Part shown: positions 8,748 to 15,540 of the stretch, one piece after another | How positions within the stretch are numbered: the stretch's first letter is position 1 | Layout: every line of letters begins with the position of its first letter | NCBI GenBank assembly: GCA_038747545.1 | Contig: JBCDJT010000073.1 | Coordinates: 1-25,187, forward strand | Direction of reading: 5' to 3' | DNA from: JBCCMF01 sp038747545 | GTDB lineage: Bacteria > Bacteroidota > Rhodothermia > Rhodothermales > JBCCMF01 | DNA length: 25,187 nucleotides | Position numbers and translations under genes: made by a program | Notes under the pieces: generated by a model | The model's input: only the letters and a program-made list of their open reading frames with translations | What the model was told of the DNA's origin: nothing | The model's database searches: none

Positions 8748-9431
8748 TTAGAAGGTTTCGAAACGCGCCAGGACGTCGTTGCGGTAGGACGCGCCGATGG
8801 AGATGGTGGCGTTGCCCACGACGACCGAAGAGGTGTCGAGGTTGTCGATGCGGTCGAGGCGCACGATGTAGGAGCGGTGTACGCGGGCGAAATCGTCTGC
8901 AGGCAGCTTGCGCTCCATCGCCTTCATCGTGCCGTGTACCAGGTGCTGCTCGGTAGGCGTGCAGATGAGAACGTAGTCGCCTTGGGCTTCGATATAGCTG
9001 ATCTCGCGCAGGTGCAGCTTCACCAGCTTGCCGTTCGTCTTGATGTAGACGTAGTCCTCGTCGCTGGGTGCAGGCTCAGCAGCGAGATGGCGCACTACGC
9101 GCTCGGCGGCTTGGGCAAAGCGGCTGTACGGGACAGGCTTGAGCAAGTAATCGACCACGTCTACCTCGAAGGCGTCCACAGCGTACTCCTTCTTCGAGGT
9201 GAACAGCACCGTGGCAGGGGGCTCGGGAAGCAGGTAAAGCAGTTCCAGCCCGCTCATGCCTGGCATCTCCACATCGAGAAAGAGTGCGTCAACGGGAGTA
9301 TCCTGCAAGAACGTGCGCGCTTCGACAGCGCTGCTGCAGGTGCCCACGATCTCGAAGCCGCCAAACCGTTGAACATATTGCTCCAGGATGAGCCGAGCGA
9401 GGGCGTCATCATCTACGAGAAGGCAGCGCAT
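8748..9431 (-). CDS. LytTR-family response regulator
   Basis: The 227-residue protein has an N-terminal receiver (about 1-115) and a C-terminal LytTR DNA-binding domain (about 125-225). Receiver residues are all present: acidic D7-D9 in LLVDDDA, phospho-acceptor D53 in FLDVEMPGMSG, S79 and K98 in DYLLKPV. The LytTR part shows YIKTNGKLVKLHL, ISYIEAQGDYV and FARVHRSYIVRLDRID, which are signatures of this beta-fold DNA-binding domain (AlgR/AgrA/LytR type). It would be phosphorylated by a histidine kinase and bind paired promoter sites. It starts 12 bases after the Hpt gene, so the two are almost certainly co-transcribed. The cognate kinase is not adjacent; the propeller kinase at 3.3-6.6 kb is the only one in the window. 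Confidence 0.92.
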   Translation of the reverse strand: MRCLLVDDDALARLILEQYVQRFGGFEIVGTCSSAVEARTFLQDTPVDALFLDVEMPGMSGLELLYLLPEPPATVLFTSKKEYAVDAFEVDVVDYLLKPVPYSRFAQAAERVVRHLAAEPAPSDEDYVYIKTNGKLVKLHLREISYIEAQGDYVLICTPTEQHLVHGTMKAMERKLPADDFARVHRSYIVRLDRIDNLDTSSVVVGNATISIGASYRNDVLARFETF

Positions 9432-9443
9432 AGTCGAGAAAGC

Positions 9444-9854
9444 TTAAGTGGCAGGGTCCGTGTAATCGATGGGTTCAGCTACTGCCAGCGCGTCTAGGGC
9501 GCGGTCTGCCCAAGCTAGCACGTTATCCACCAGCTCGGCCTGCTCACTGGGCAGCATCGGACGGAGGTGTACGTCCTCCAACTGATCAAGCGGGTCGAGG
9601 AGGTCGCGGCGGCCCAGCAGCCCGGCGGTCGACTTCAGCTTGTGCGCAGCAAAGCGCAGGCGTTGGCCATCGCCGTTGAGTTGAGCCAGGTGCAGGACAT
9701 CGCGCAGCTCCGCCAATTGCTCACCCGCCATCTCGATCATGATGCTGAGCATCTCGGCGTCGTATTCTACGCTACGCGCAAGAAACGCCAGATCAATCGG
9801 GGTGCGGTTGACGAACATAGGGGCGGGGTGGGCTGGCATAGTAGCTACTTCCAT
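9444..9854 (-). CDS. Hpt-domain histidine phosphotransfer protein
   Basis: A small all-helical protein (136 residues from the start chosen) containing an Hpt domain. The phosphorylated histidine is in RFAAHKLKSTAGLLG (H71 from this start); the HKLKS..-LG pattern is diagnostic. Hpt proteins shuttle phosphate between receiver domains in multi-step relays. It is immediately upstream of the LytTR regulator (12 bases) and probably shares its promoter. Start choice is uncertain: ATG codons at 9854, 9839 and 9818 are all possible, and a frame back to 9977 adds an N-terminus with a basic, non-domain-like composition (DCTKRITFSAKGTLF) that I consider untranslated. No receiver-containing hybrid kinase is in the window, so its phosphate donor is unknown. 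Confidence 0.85.
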   Translation of the reverse strand: MEVATMPAHPAPMFVNRTPIDLAFLARSVEYDAEMLSIMIEMAGEQLAELRDVLHLAQLNGDGQRLRFAAHKLKSTAGLLGRRDLLDPLDQLEDVHLRPMLPSEQAELVDNVLAWADRALDALAVAEPIDYTDPAT

Positions 9855-10059
9855 CAGTATCGGACGGCGCCCGTCGGCTTTAAACAGGAAACGACAAGCC
9901 CCTCTGAGTACGCGAAAAAGTGTACCCTTTGCAGAGAACGTAATCCGTTTTGTGCAATCGTAACTACGAGCAAACACAACGCCTTAACGCATGTGTTGCG
10001 TGCATTGGAAGGCCATGGGGAGCGGGTGCCGCCTGCGATGGGAACGCCGGAAAGGCCCA

Positions 10060-10509
10060 CTAGGCAGCCATGCGCACGGCCGAGGCGGTGGCCCCGAGGT
10101 GGTCGGCGAGCCATGCGCGAAAGACCTCAGCCTCAGCACGCTTGTTGCTGAACCGGGCGCGGTTGTACATGGTGAGCGCCATCATCATGGCATGGTGCTG
10201 CCCGGCGCGGTCCCCGCTGCGCTCAAACTGCTGGTGCATCTGGGCGATGACACGGATGCTGTGGCGCGCGCGTTCTACCGTCCTAAAGCCAAGGCGCCCA
10301 CGGAAGAAGCGGCTGTACGTGTTCATGCTGTGCCCCGTGGACGTGTACAGGTCGTGGTAGCCTGAAAGATGGCCGGCCTGCTGCAGGACCGACGCGACGT
10401 AGCTGGGGCGGGCGTCGGTGCGGCTAGCAAGCTCGCCGATGTCTTCCACGCCGTCGGCAAAGAGGCGCAGAACTTGGGCTTTTTTGGTAGCGGGGGCAGT
10501 CGTAGGCAT
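10060..10509 (-). CDS. Unknown protein with putative N-terminal HTH
   Basis: I do not recognise this 149-residue family. Residues about 9-48 look like a helix-turn-helix: a first helix KKAQVLRLFADG, then VEDIGELASRT, a turn, and ARPSYVASVLQQAG as candidate recognition helix. Similar DIGELA-R-S-YV-VL arrangements occur in winged-helix and resolvase-type HTH domains. The rest is helical and rich in Arg, His and Met (RFFRGRLGFRTVERARHSIR, QHHAMMMALTMYNRARF), without membrane segments or a signal peptide. Codon use matches neighbouring genes. The region just upstream holds a perfect TTGACA element and two perfect inverted repeats, consistent with autoregulation. It could be a transcription factor or a nucleoid-associated protein; only DNA binding is inferred, nothing is proven. 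Confidence 0.75.
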   Translation of the reverse strand: MPTTAPATKKAQVLRLFADGVEDIGELASRTDARPSYVASVLQQAGHLSGYHDLYTSTGHSMNTYSRFFRGRLGFRTVERARHSIRVIAQMHQQFERSGDRAGQHHAMMMALTMYNRARFSNKRAEAEVFRAWLADHLGATASAVRMAA

Positions 10510-10539
10510 AGCGACAAAGGGCTTGTTTGGAGGGCATCA

Positions 10540-10553
10540 ATCACGTGCGTGAT
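10540..10553. promoter_or_regulatory. Perfect inverted repeat, candidate operator
   Basis: ATCACG-TG-CGTGAT is a perfect 6-2-6 inverted repeat located 31 bases before the start of the HTH-like gene and just downstream of its candidate -10 element. A dimeric regulator bound here would block transcription. Which protein binds it is unknown; the adjacent HTH-like protein is the simplest candidate. Confidence 0.45.
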
Positions 10554-10567
10554 CGAACGAAAATGAC

Positions 10568-10596
10568 GACATAAGGTTCGATTTTGGTGGTGTCAA
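10568..10596 (-). promoter_or_regulatory. Candidate promoter of the HTH-like gene
   Basis: On the minus strand a perfect TTGACA (10591-10596) is followed after 17 bases by TATGTC (10568-10573), a poor -10 (3 of 6). The predicted start of transcription would be near 10561, giving a leader of about 50 bases. The -35 lies inside the right arm of an inverted repeat. Confidence 0.4.
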
Positions 10597-10601
10597 AATC
10601 G
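10579..10601. repeat. Perfect 8-base inverted repeat over the -35 region
   Basis: CGATTTTG and CAAAATCG (10579-10586 and 10594-10601) are exact reverse complements separated by 7 bases. A third AAAATCG occurs in direct orientation at 10617-10623. The repeat overlaps the candidate -35 and spacer of the HTH-like gene, a classic operator position. Confidence 0.5.
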
Positions 10602-11053
10602 CCGTTCTTGGGGCTAAAAATCGTGTTTTTTGACAATGTGCGCGTCCTGCTAACTGGGTTGTCGAAGCGGGCGTTGTAGCGTGCCCAAACCGCTCGCTAT
10701 CGCCATGCTTATGACCTACCCTCGCCTTGCGCGCTCCGCTAACGGCATCGTGCTTCTGCAAGGTTATGTGCTCTGCTTGCCAGGCTATGTAGAAGCAGGC
10801 GCATGCGAGCCCCCAACGTCGATCTCGCGGCCAGGAGTGGGCTGGGAACGGCGGACGGGCGCGTCCAGTCCGGCGAAGGCAGCGAGGTGCGAGGCAGCAC
10901 AACCTAGAAAGACACCCCCTTCGTCTAAACAGACGCCCACACAATGCGGGTGGCCCCTGGTCCGTTACGTCACCGCTGCACTAAACCGGAACAGCCGTTT
11001 TCCGCCTTCCGTTGCAGCCCGCCTTCGCCGCCCCGGCCTCTATCCGTGCCCCT
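10602..11053. other. Non-coding stretch upstream of the BatA/VWA gene
   Basis: About 450 bases without a convincing gene. Open frames here have no domain-like composition. An imperfect 10-base inverted repeat (TGCTTCTGCA 10751-10760 with TGTAGAAGCA 10788-10797, one G-U pair) could form a long-loop stem. An isolated TTGACA at 10630-10635 has no suitable -10. I cannot place the promoter of the downstream gene. Confidence 0.5.
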
Positions 11054-13174
11054 ATGACGTTTCTCAACCCCCTGCTGCTTCTCGGGCTGGCCGCCGCCGC
11101 GATTCCGCTCATCATCCACCTGTTCAACTTCCGTAAGCCGAAGCGCGTCGAGTTCAGCTCGCTGGCGTTTCTGAAGCAGCTGCAGCAGAGCACGATGCAG
11201 CGCGTGCGTGTGAAGCAGTGGCTACTGCTGCTGCTGCGCACCCTGGCGCTTGCGTGCTTGGCGATGGCTTTCGCCCGCCCCACGCTCACGGGTAACATGG
11301 CCGGAGCGCTCGGCGGCCGGGCCAATGCGTCGGTAGCCGTGGTGGTCGACAACTCGCGGTCGATGCTGCTGCGCGGTAGTCAGGGCGCTTATCTGGGTCA
11401 AGCCCAAACCGTGGCGCAGGCGCTGGTGGAGCAAGCCGAGCAGGGCGACGAGTTCTTGCTGGTCACTACGGGCGAGGGGCCGCGCCGCCTGCTTTACCAG
11501 AACCGCGCGCCGATGCAGGACGCCGTGGCCGACGTGGCGGGCCAGCAGGGCGCCGGCTCGCTGGCGGGTGCCATCGCTACTGCCGCCGAGCGCTTGGCAG
11601 AAGACGGCACCCACCTTGGCAAAGACCTCTACGTCCTCACCGATGCGCAAGCGTCCACCTTGACCGACTCGCTGGTCGTGCCTGTGCCTGGCGACATCCG
11701 CATGCGCCTCATCCCCATCGGCGACCGCACGTACGCCAACGTAGCCGTGACGGATGTGCGCGTGACGAGCCGGATCATCGAGGCTGGGCAGCCCGTCCGC
11801 ATAGAGGCGACGCTGGTGAACTACAGCACCGAGCCCGTCGAGGATTATGTGGCCAGTGTCTTCCTGGAGGGCGAACGCGTGGCCCAAGGCACTGCCGATC
11901 TGCCACCCAACCTGCCCACGCGCGTGCTCATGACGGTGACGCCGCAGCAGCGTGGCTGGCTGGCGGGCACCGTGGTAATCGAAGAAGACGCCTTCGAAGA
12001 TGACAACGAGCGGTTCTTCACGCTCCACGTGCCGGAGCAGCGCCCCGTGCTGGTCGTGCGCGGCGACGGCCAGAGCACGCAGTACCTCAACCTTGCGCTG
12101 TCGCCGCAGATGGCGCGCGGCGAGGCCGCATTCGCGCCCGAGGTCATCGCCGAGAGCGGCCTCGCTGCCGCGGGGCTCAACAGCTACGCCGTGGTGGCCC
12201 TCGTGGGAGTGCGCACGCTGTCGAGCGGCGAGGTGAGCACCCTCGCGCGCTATGTAGAAGGTGGCGGCGGGCTGCTCTTCTTCCCCGCCGCAGGCGCTCA
12301 GGCCCAGGACTACAACGCGCTCTTCTCTGCCCTCAATGCGGGACAGTTCTCAGGCTTCAGTGGCACCATCGGGCAGACCAACGTGGTGGGCAGCTTCGAC
12401 CAAGTTGACCTCGACCACCCGGTCTTTGAGGGCGTGCTCGACCAAGCCACACAGACCCGGGGCACGCTAGAGAGCCCTGACGTCTTCTTTGCCATGAACT
12501 ACACGGCCGGGGCGAGCCGCGAGCAGTCGCTCATCCGCCTCTCCAATGGCTTTCCGTTTCTGCAAGAGGTACGGCACGGCAGCGGCGTGGCGTTCCTGAT
12601 GGCCGTCTCGCCCGATCTCGACTGGAGCGATCTGCCCGTGCGTGGCCTGTTCGTCCCGCTCATCTACCGCTCGTTCTTTTACCTCTCGGCCAACGGCGGT
12701 GACGATGAAGCCGCACTCCGGGTGGGCCAGCCCGGCGAGCTTCGCCTGCCCAGCACATCGGCCACCGGGCTTTCGCTCATTTCGCCCTCAGGCATAGAGT
12801 ACACACCCGAGCAGCGCACACTCTTCGGCGCCACGCTCCTCCAGACCGACGCCACGCTGCAGGAGGCGGGCATCTACACGGTCCAGTCGGGCGATCAAGT
12901 CCTGCGCCGTGTGGCCCTCAACCTCGACAACCGCGAGTCTGACCTGCGGACACTGGCGCCCGGCGTTGCTGCCGAGCAACTCAGCGTCGCCCTTGGCCAC
13001 GACGTGCAGGTGCTCGACGTGGGCGATGGCAATGTGGAGCAGTTGATGACGGCGCTCACGCAGGAGCGGAGCGGCATCGAGATCTGGAACGTGTTCCTGA
13101 TGCTGGCGTTGCTCTTTTTGATCGCCGAAATGGTCGTCGCCAAAGCTTGGCGGCCCGAATCGGTCCCCGCTTAG
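11054..13174 (+). CDS. BatA-domain protein with von Willebrand-like domain
   Basis: The 706-residue membrane protein starts with the BatA N-terminal signature: MTFLNPLLLLGLAAAAIPLI, followed by HLFNFRKPKRVEFSSLAFL and a second membrane helix (about 57-75). A VWA-like domain follows, with a metal-ion-dependent adhesion motif in VVVDNSRSML (D-x-S-x-S, about residues 97-101). A middle region resembles glutamine-amidotransferase-like folds seen in such proteins (ALVGVRTLSSGEVSTLARYV, then GGGGLLFFPA). A final membrane helix (IWNVFLMLALLFLIAEMVV) closes the protein, so the bulk lies between membrane anchors. Proteins of this kind occur with MoxR ATPases and DUF58 proteins in Bacteroidota Bat operons; none of those partners is in the window. 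Start: the ATG at 11054 gives the family N-terminus; an upstream ATG at 11012 adds 14 residues and is less likely. Confidence 0.85.
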   Translation: MTFLNPLLLLGLAAAAIPLIIHLFNFRKPKRVEFSSLAFLKQLQQSTMQRVRVKQWLLLLLRTLALACLAMAFARPTLTGNMAGALGGRANASVAVVVDNSRSMLLRGSQGAYLGQAQTVAQALVEQAEQGDEFLLVTTGEGPRRLLYQNRAPMQDAVADVAGQQGAGSLAGAIATAAERLAEDGTHLGKDLYVLTDAQASTLTDSLVVPVPGDIRMRLIPIGDRTYANVAVTDVRVTSRIIEAGQPVRIEATLVNYSTEPVEDYVASVFLEGERVAQGTADLPPNLPTRVLMTVTPQQRGWLAGTVVIEEDAFEDDNERFFTLHVPEQRPVLVVRGDGQSTQYLNLALSPQMARGEAAFAPEVIAESGLAAAGLNSYAVVALVGVRTLSSGEVSTLARYVEGGGGLLFFPAAGAQAQDYNALFSALNAGQFSGFSGTIGQTNVVGSFDQVDLDHPVFEGVLDQATQTRGTLESPDVFFAMNYTAGASREQSLIRLSNGFPFLQEVRHGSGVAFLMAVSPDLDWSDLPVRGLFVPLIYRSFFYLSANGGDDEAALRVGQPGELRLPSTSATGLSLISPSGIEYTPEQRTLFGATLLQTDATLQEAGIYTVQSGDQVLRRVALNLDNRESDLRTLAPGVAAEQLSVALGHDVQVLDVGDGNVEQLMTALTQERSGIEIWNVFLMLALLFLIAEMVVAKAWRPESVPA

Positions 13175-13794
13175 CTACAGCGCATCCCTCCCTTCAGCGC
13201 TGGCTCCCTCCGCTCCTTCTGACGTCAGCCTGCGTGCTCCACACGGCCTACATCATCCTGCTTTTCACCTTCCTCGGTGTGACCTCGGCGTTACTCATCG
13301 CCACGGTGACGTCGCGGATGCGTATCCGGCGGGTGCAGATGCAGTGGCCCACAGGCGTCCTCTTCGGCTTTCCGCTTGGCCCCTCGGCGTTCATGTCGGT
13401 GATTGCGCTATCGTTGGTGTTCATCGCCCTGGAGCGCCCCGCGGCTGAGGCCATTGTGCCGCTCGGCTATCTGGTTGGGGGCAGCTTCTGGCTGTTGGCG
13501 GTGCGCCTCGGCAAGGCCACGGTCATCACCGAGACCACCATCTACCGCACCATGAACGACCCAAGCTCCAGCCTGGCTTGGGTCTGCGTGGTAGACTACG
13601 CCGTGCAGGAGACGCCTAAGGAAGACCGCTATGTCTTCTTCTACCGCAACGGCCGCGGCATGCGCTTGCGCTACGAACTGCGCGTGCCCGCCTCCCGCCG
13701 CGTCGCCTTCCGCGAACTGGTCGACGAGCGCTTGTCGAACCGCTTTGCCTACGAGCCCGCCACCCCCCCGGGTAAGCAGCGGCAAACGCGTTGA
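13147..13794 (+). CDS. Small membrane protein of unknown function
   Basis: The frame encodes up to 215 residues with about three hydrophobic helices: LLLTSACVLHTAYIILLFTF-type N-terminus, FMSVIALSLVFIAL and AIVPLGYLVGGSFWLLAV. The C-terminal half (about 120-205) is soluble and beta-rich, with VITETTIYRTMN and DRYVFFYRNGRGMRLRYELRV segments reminiscent of PH-like domains in membrane proteins; this is an impression, not a family match. No ATG is available before the first helix. The frame can start at a TTG (13147), overlapping the BatA gene by 28 bases, at a GTG (13234), or, with loss of a helix, at ATG 13318. Its position just after the BatA gene suggests co-transcription. The stop codon lies in the left arm of a large inverted repeat. 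Confidence 0.6.
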   Translation: MAARIGPRLATAHPSLQRWLPPLLLTSACVLHTAYIILLFTFLGVTSALLIATVTSRMRIRRVQMQWPTGVLFGFPLGPSAFMSVIALSLVFIALERPAAEAIVPLGYLVGGSFWLLAVRLGKATVITETTIYRTMNDPSSSLAWVCVVDYAVQETPKEDRYVFFYRNGRGMRLRYELRVPASRRVAFRELVDERLSNRFAYEPATPPGKQRQTR

Positions 13795-13895
13795 TGCGTG
13801 AGCGCATGGGCGCGTTCTGGTAGTCTCGTTTGCGCCTGTCATGCTCACACGCATCAACGCGTAGCGCAGCGAACGCACACACGCGCCAACGCGTA
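13786..13895. repeat. Inverted and direct repeat cluster with CAACGCGT core
   Basis: A perfect 15-base inverted repeat (13786-13800 and 13848-13862) flanks a 47-base spacer. The right arm is part of an 18-base unit (13846-13863) that recurs in direct orientation at 13878-13895 with 16 of 18 bases identical. All three units share CAACGCGT (first one inverted). The cluster lies between the small membrane protein gene and hflX. It may be a stem-loop terminator with a long loop, a multi-site operator or a dispersed intergenic repeat. Confidence 0.6.
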
Positions 13896-13899
13896 AGAA

Positions 13900-13927
13900 T
13901 TGGGCATTATTCTAGCTTCTATTGTAT
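13900..13927 (+). promoter_or_regulatory. Candidate hflX promoter
   Basis: TTGGGC (13900-13905) and TTGTAT (13922-13927) are separated by 16 bases. The predicted transcript would start near 13934, about 30 bases before the UUG start of hflX. The hexamers are only moderate matches, but the local shift to AT-rich sequence between GC-rich blocks supports a promoter here. Confidence 0.4.
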
Positions 13928-13963
13928 CCTGAGTACAGCATTTACCACCAACACCTCTAGCTA

Positions 13964-15298
13964 TTGCACACGCCGAACGCTAAGAAGAAAGAATCCGCTA
14001 TTCTCGTCGGGATCGTGATTCCTGGCATCACCCGTTGGGACATTGAAGACTCGCTCGACGAACTGGAGCAGCTCGCCGATACCGCAGGCGCCGTCGCCAC
14101 CGACCGCGTCTTCCAGACCCTGCCGAGTGTCAACCCATCGACCTACATCGGGAGGGGGAAGGTGGAGGAGCTGAAGAACCTCGTGGGCCAGCGCAAGACC
14201 GACCTCGTCATCTTCGACGACGACCTGTCGCCCGTCCAGATCCGCAACTTGGAGCGCAAGCTCGACTGCAAGATCCTCGACCGCTCGGCGCTCATCCTCG
14301 ACATCTTCGCCACGCGTGCTAAGACGGCCATCGCGAAGAATCAGGTGGAGTTGGCGCAACTCGACTACCTGCGTACGCGGCTCACAAGGCAGTGGACCCA
14401 CCTTTCGCGGCAGAAAGGCGGCATCGGCTTCAAGGGGCCGGGGGAGACGCAGATCGAAACTGACCGCCGCCTCATTGGCAAGCGCATGGCGGTGCTGAAG
14501 GATAAGCTGGAGCGCATTGATCGGCAGAAGACCACGCAGCGCAAGAGCCGCACCGACTTCACGCGCGTCTCGCTGGTGGGGTACACCAACGCGGGCAAGT
14601 CCACGCTGATGAACGCGATGGCCGATGCCGACGTCTTCGCCGAGGACCGCCTCTTCGCCACACTCGACGCCACTACGCGGCTCGTCCGCATTGCGCCGAA
14701 CAAAGAGGTGTTGCTCTCCGACACCGTCGGCTTCATCCGCAAGCTGCCGCACAAGCTGATCGAGAGCTTCAAGAGCACGCTCGACGAGGTGCGCGAGAGC
14801 GACGTGCTGCTGCACGTGGTCGATGCCACGCATCCGCGCTTCGAGGACCACATCGCGGTCGTGCGCACGACGCTGCAAGAACTCGGCGCGCTGGACAAGC
14901 CGACCTTGATGGTGTTCAACAAAGTAGACGCCTTGGAAGAGCGCGGCCTGCTTGACATGCTCCAAGGTGAGTACGAGGACGTGGCCTTTGTTTCGGCGCT
15001 GCGCGGCATCGGCCTGGACACGCTCAAGGAGCGGCTGCTGAGCGTGATTGAGAAGGACTTCGTGGAGCATGTGACGCTGGTGCCCATGCGCGAGTCGAAG
15101 ACCATTGCGCACATCCACAAGGTGGCCGACGTGCTAGACGAGGATTACCTCTACGCCGAAGACACCTATGCCGACGATCCGCTGGCCGTAGCACGCCTCC
15201 GTTTCCGCGTCGATCGCCGCCACGAGCGCGATTTACGGCCCGTGCTGGCAAAGTTTGCCCACCTGCGTCCGCTGCCCGACCCCTCGGGAGCGGTGTAA
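13964..15298 (+). CDS. hflX: GTPase HflX
   Basis: The 444-residue protein is a ribosome-associated GTPase that in other bacteria splits stalled or hibernating 70S ribosomes, notably under heat stress. The N-terminal HflX domain carries NPSTYIGRGKVEEL and the glycine-rich KGGIGFKGPGETQIETDRR loop. The G domain has Walker A GYTNAGKST (206-214), LFATLDATTR (switch I region), DTVGFIRKLPH (G3 and following), NKVD (G4) and an SAL G5 motif. A C-terminal domain follows with PMRESKTIAHIHKVADV. Start: a TAG at 13958-13960 is in frame and the next possible start is TTG at 13964; there is no ATG before deep inside the N-terminal domain. A UUG start giving HTPNAKKKESAILVG is therefore most likely. The gene is followed by 240 non-coding bases. 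Confidence 0.95.
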   Translation: MHTPNAKKKESAILVGIVIPGITRWDIEDSLDELEQLADTAGAVATDRVFQTLPSVNPSTYIGRGKVEELKNLVGQRKTDLVIFDDDLSPVQIRNLERKLDCKILDRSALILDIFATRAKTAIAKNQVELAQLDYLRTRLTRQWTHLSRQKGGIGFKGPGETQIETDRRLIGKRMAVLKDKLERIDRQKTTQRKSRTDFTRVSLVGYTNAGKSTLMNAMADADVFAEDRLFATLDATTRLVRIAPNKEVLLSDTVGFIRKLPHKLIESFKSTLDEVRESDVLLHVVDATHPRFEDHIAVVRTTLQELGALDKPTLMVFNKVDALEERGLLDMLQGEYEDVAFVSALRGIGLDTLKERLLSVIEKDFVEHVTLVPMRESKTIAHIHKVADVLDEDYLYAEDTYADDPLAVARLRFRVDRRHERDLRPVLAKFAHLRPLPDPSGAV

Positions 15299-15352
15299 GT
15301 TTTTACGTCGTTGTCTCGTCGGGGGTGGGAGAATCGCTTGCGGTTGAGCGTA

Positions 15353-15390
15353 TAGTTTTGTAATTCCGGTTGCCTTCGCGACCCGCGAAG
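15353..15390. promoter_or_regulatory. Promoter-like element and tight hairpin before the CBS gene
   Basis: TAGTTTTG at 15353-15360 exactly fits the Bacteroidota -7 consensus TAnnTTTG, but I find no TTG at the proper distance upstream. Twenty bases further, CTTCGCG-ACC-CGCGAAG (15374-15390) is a perfect 7-base inverted repeat with a 3-base loop. It could be an operator or a hairpin at the 5' end of the CBS transcript. Confidence 0.35.
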
Positions 15391-15540
15391 CACGATCACC
15401 TCCGGCAGTCTGCACCCCTCCTCTTGCGGATGCCCCTTACAAGGCCTGAGGCCCTTTCGGCACAGGTGTTGCACAGCTACAACTGAACGCGTACCCCAGC
15501 CACGGAGCAGGCCGCGCCTGCATCCAACCCGGTATTGCTC

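Noticed and set aside
9855..9977. Longer N-terminus for the Hpt protein starting at 9977
   Set aside because: The extra residues do not resemble an Hpt protein or a signal peptide, and ATG codons at 9854 and 9839 give a normal domain start.
10575..10587. GGTTCGATTTTGG resembling a tRNA T-loop
   Set aside because: No acceptor stem, anticodon arm or CCA-side pairing around it; it is part of the 8-base inverted repeat.
10630..10656. Plus-strand TTGACA with a TAACTG 15 bases on
   Set aside because: Spacing is short, the -10 match is poor and the nearest plus-strand gene is 400 bases away.
13961..15118. Long minus-strand open frame opposite hflX
   Set aside because: A shadow of a high-GC gene; HflX motifs are on the plus strand. 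Similar long antisense frames opposite accC (18234-19514) and the peptidase (23126-24937) were rejected for the same reason.
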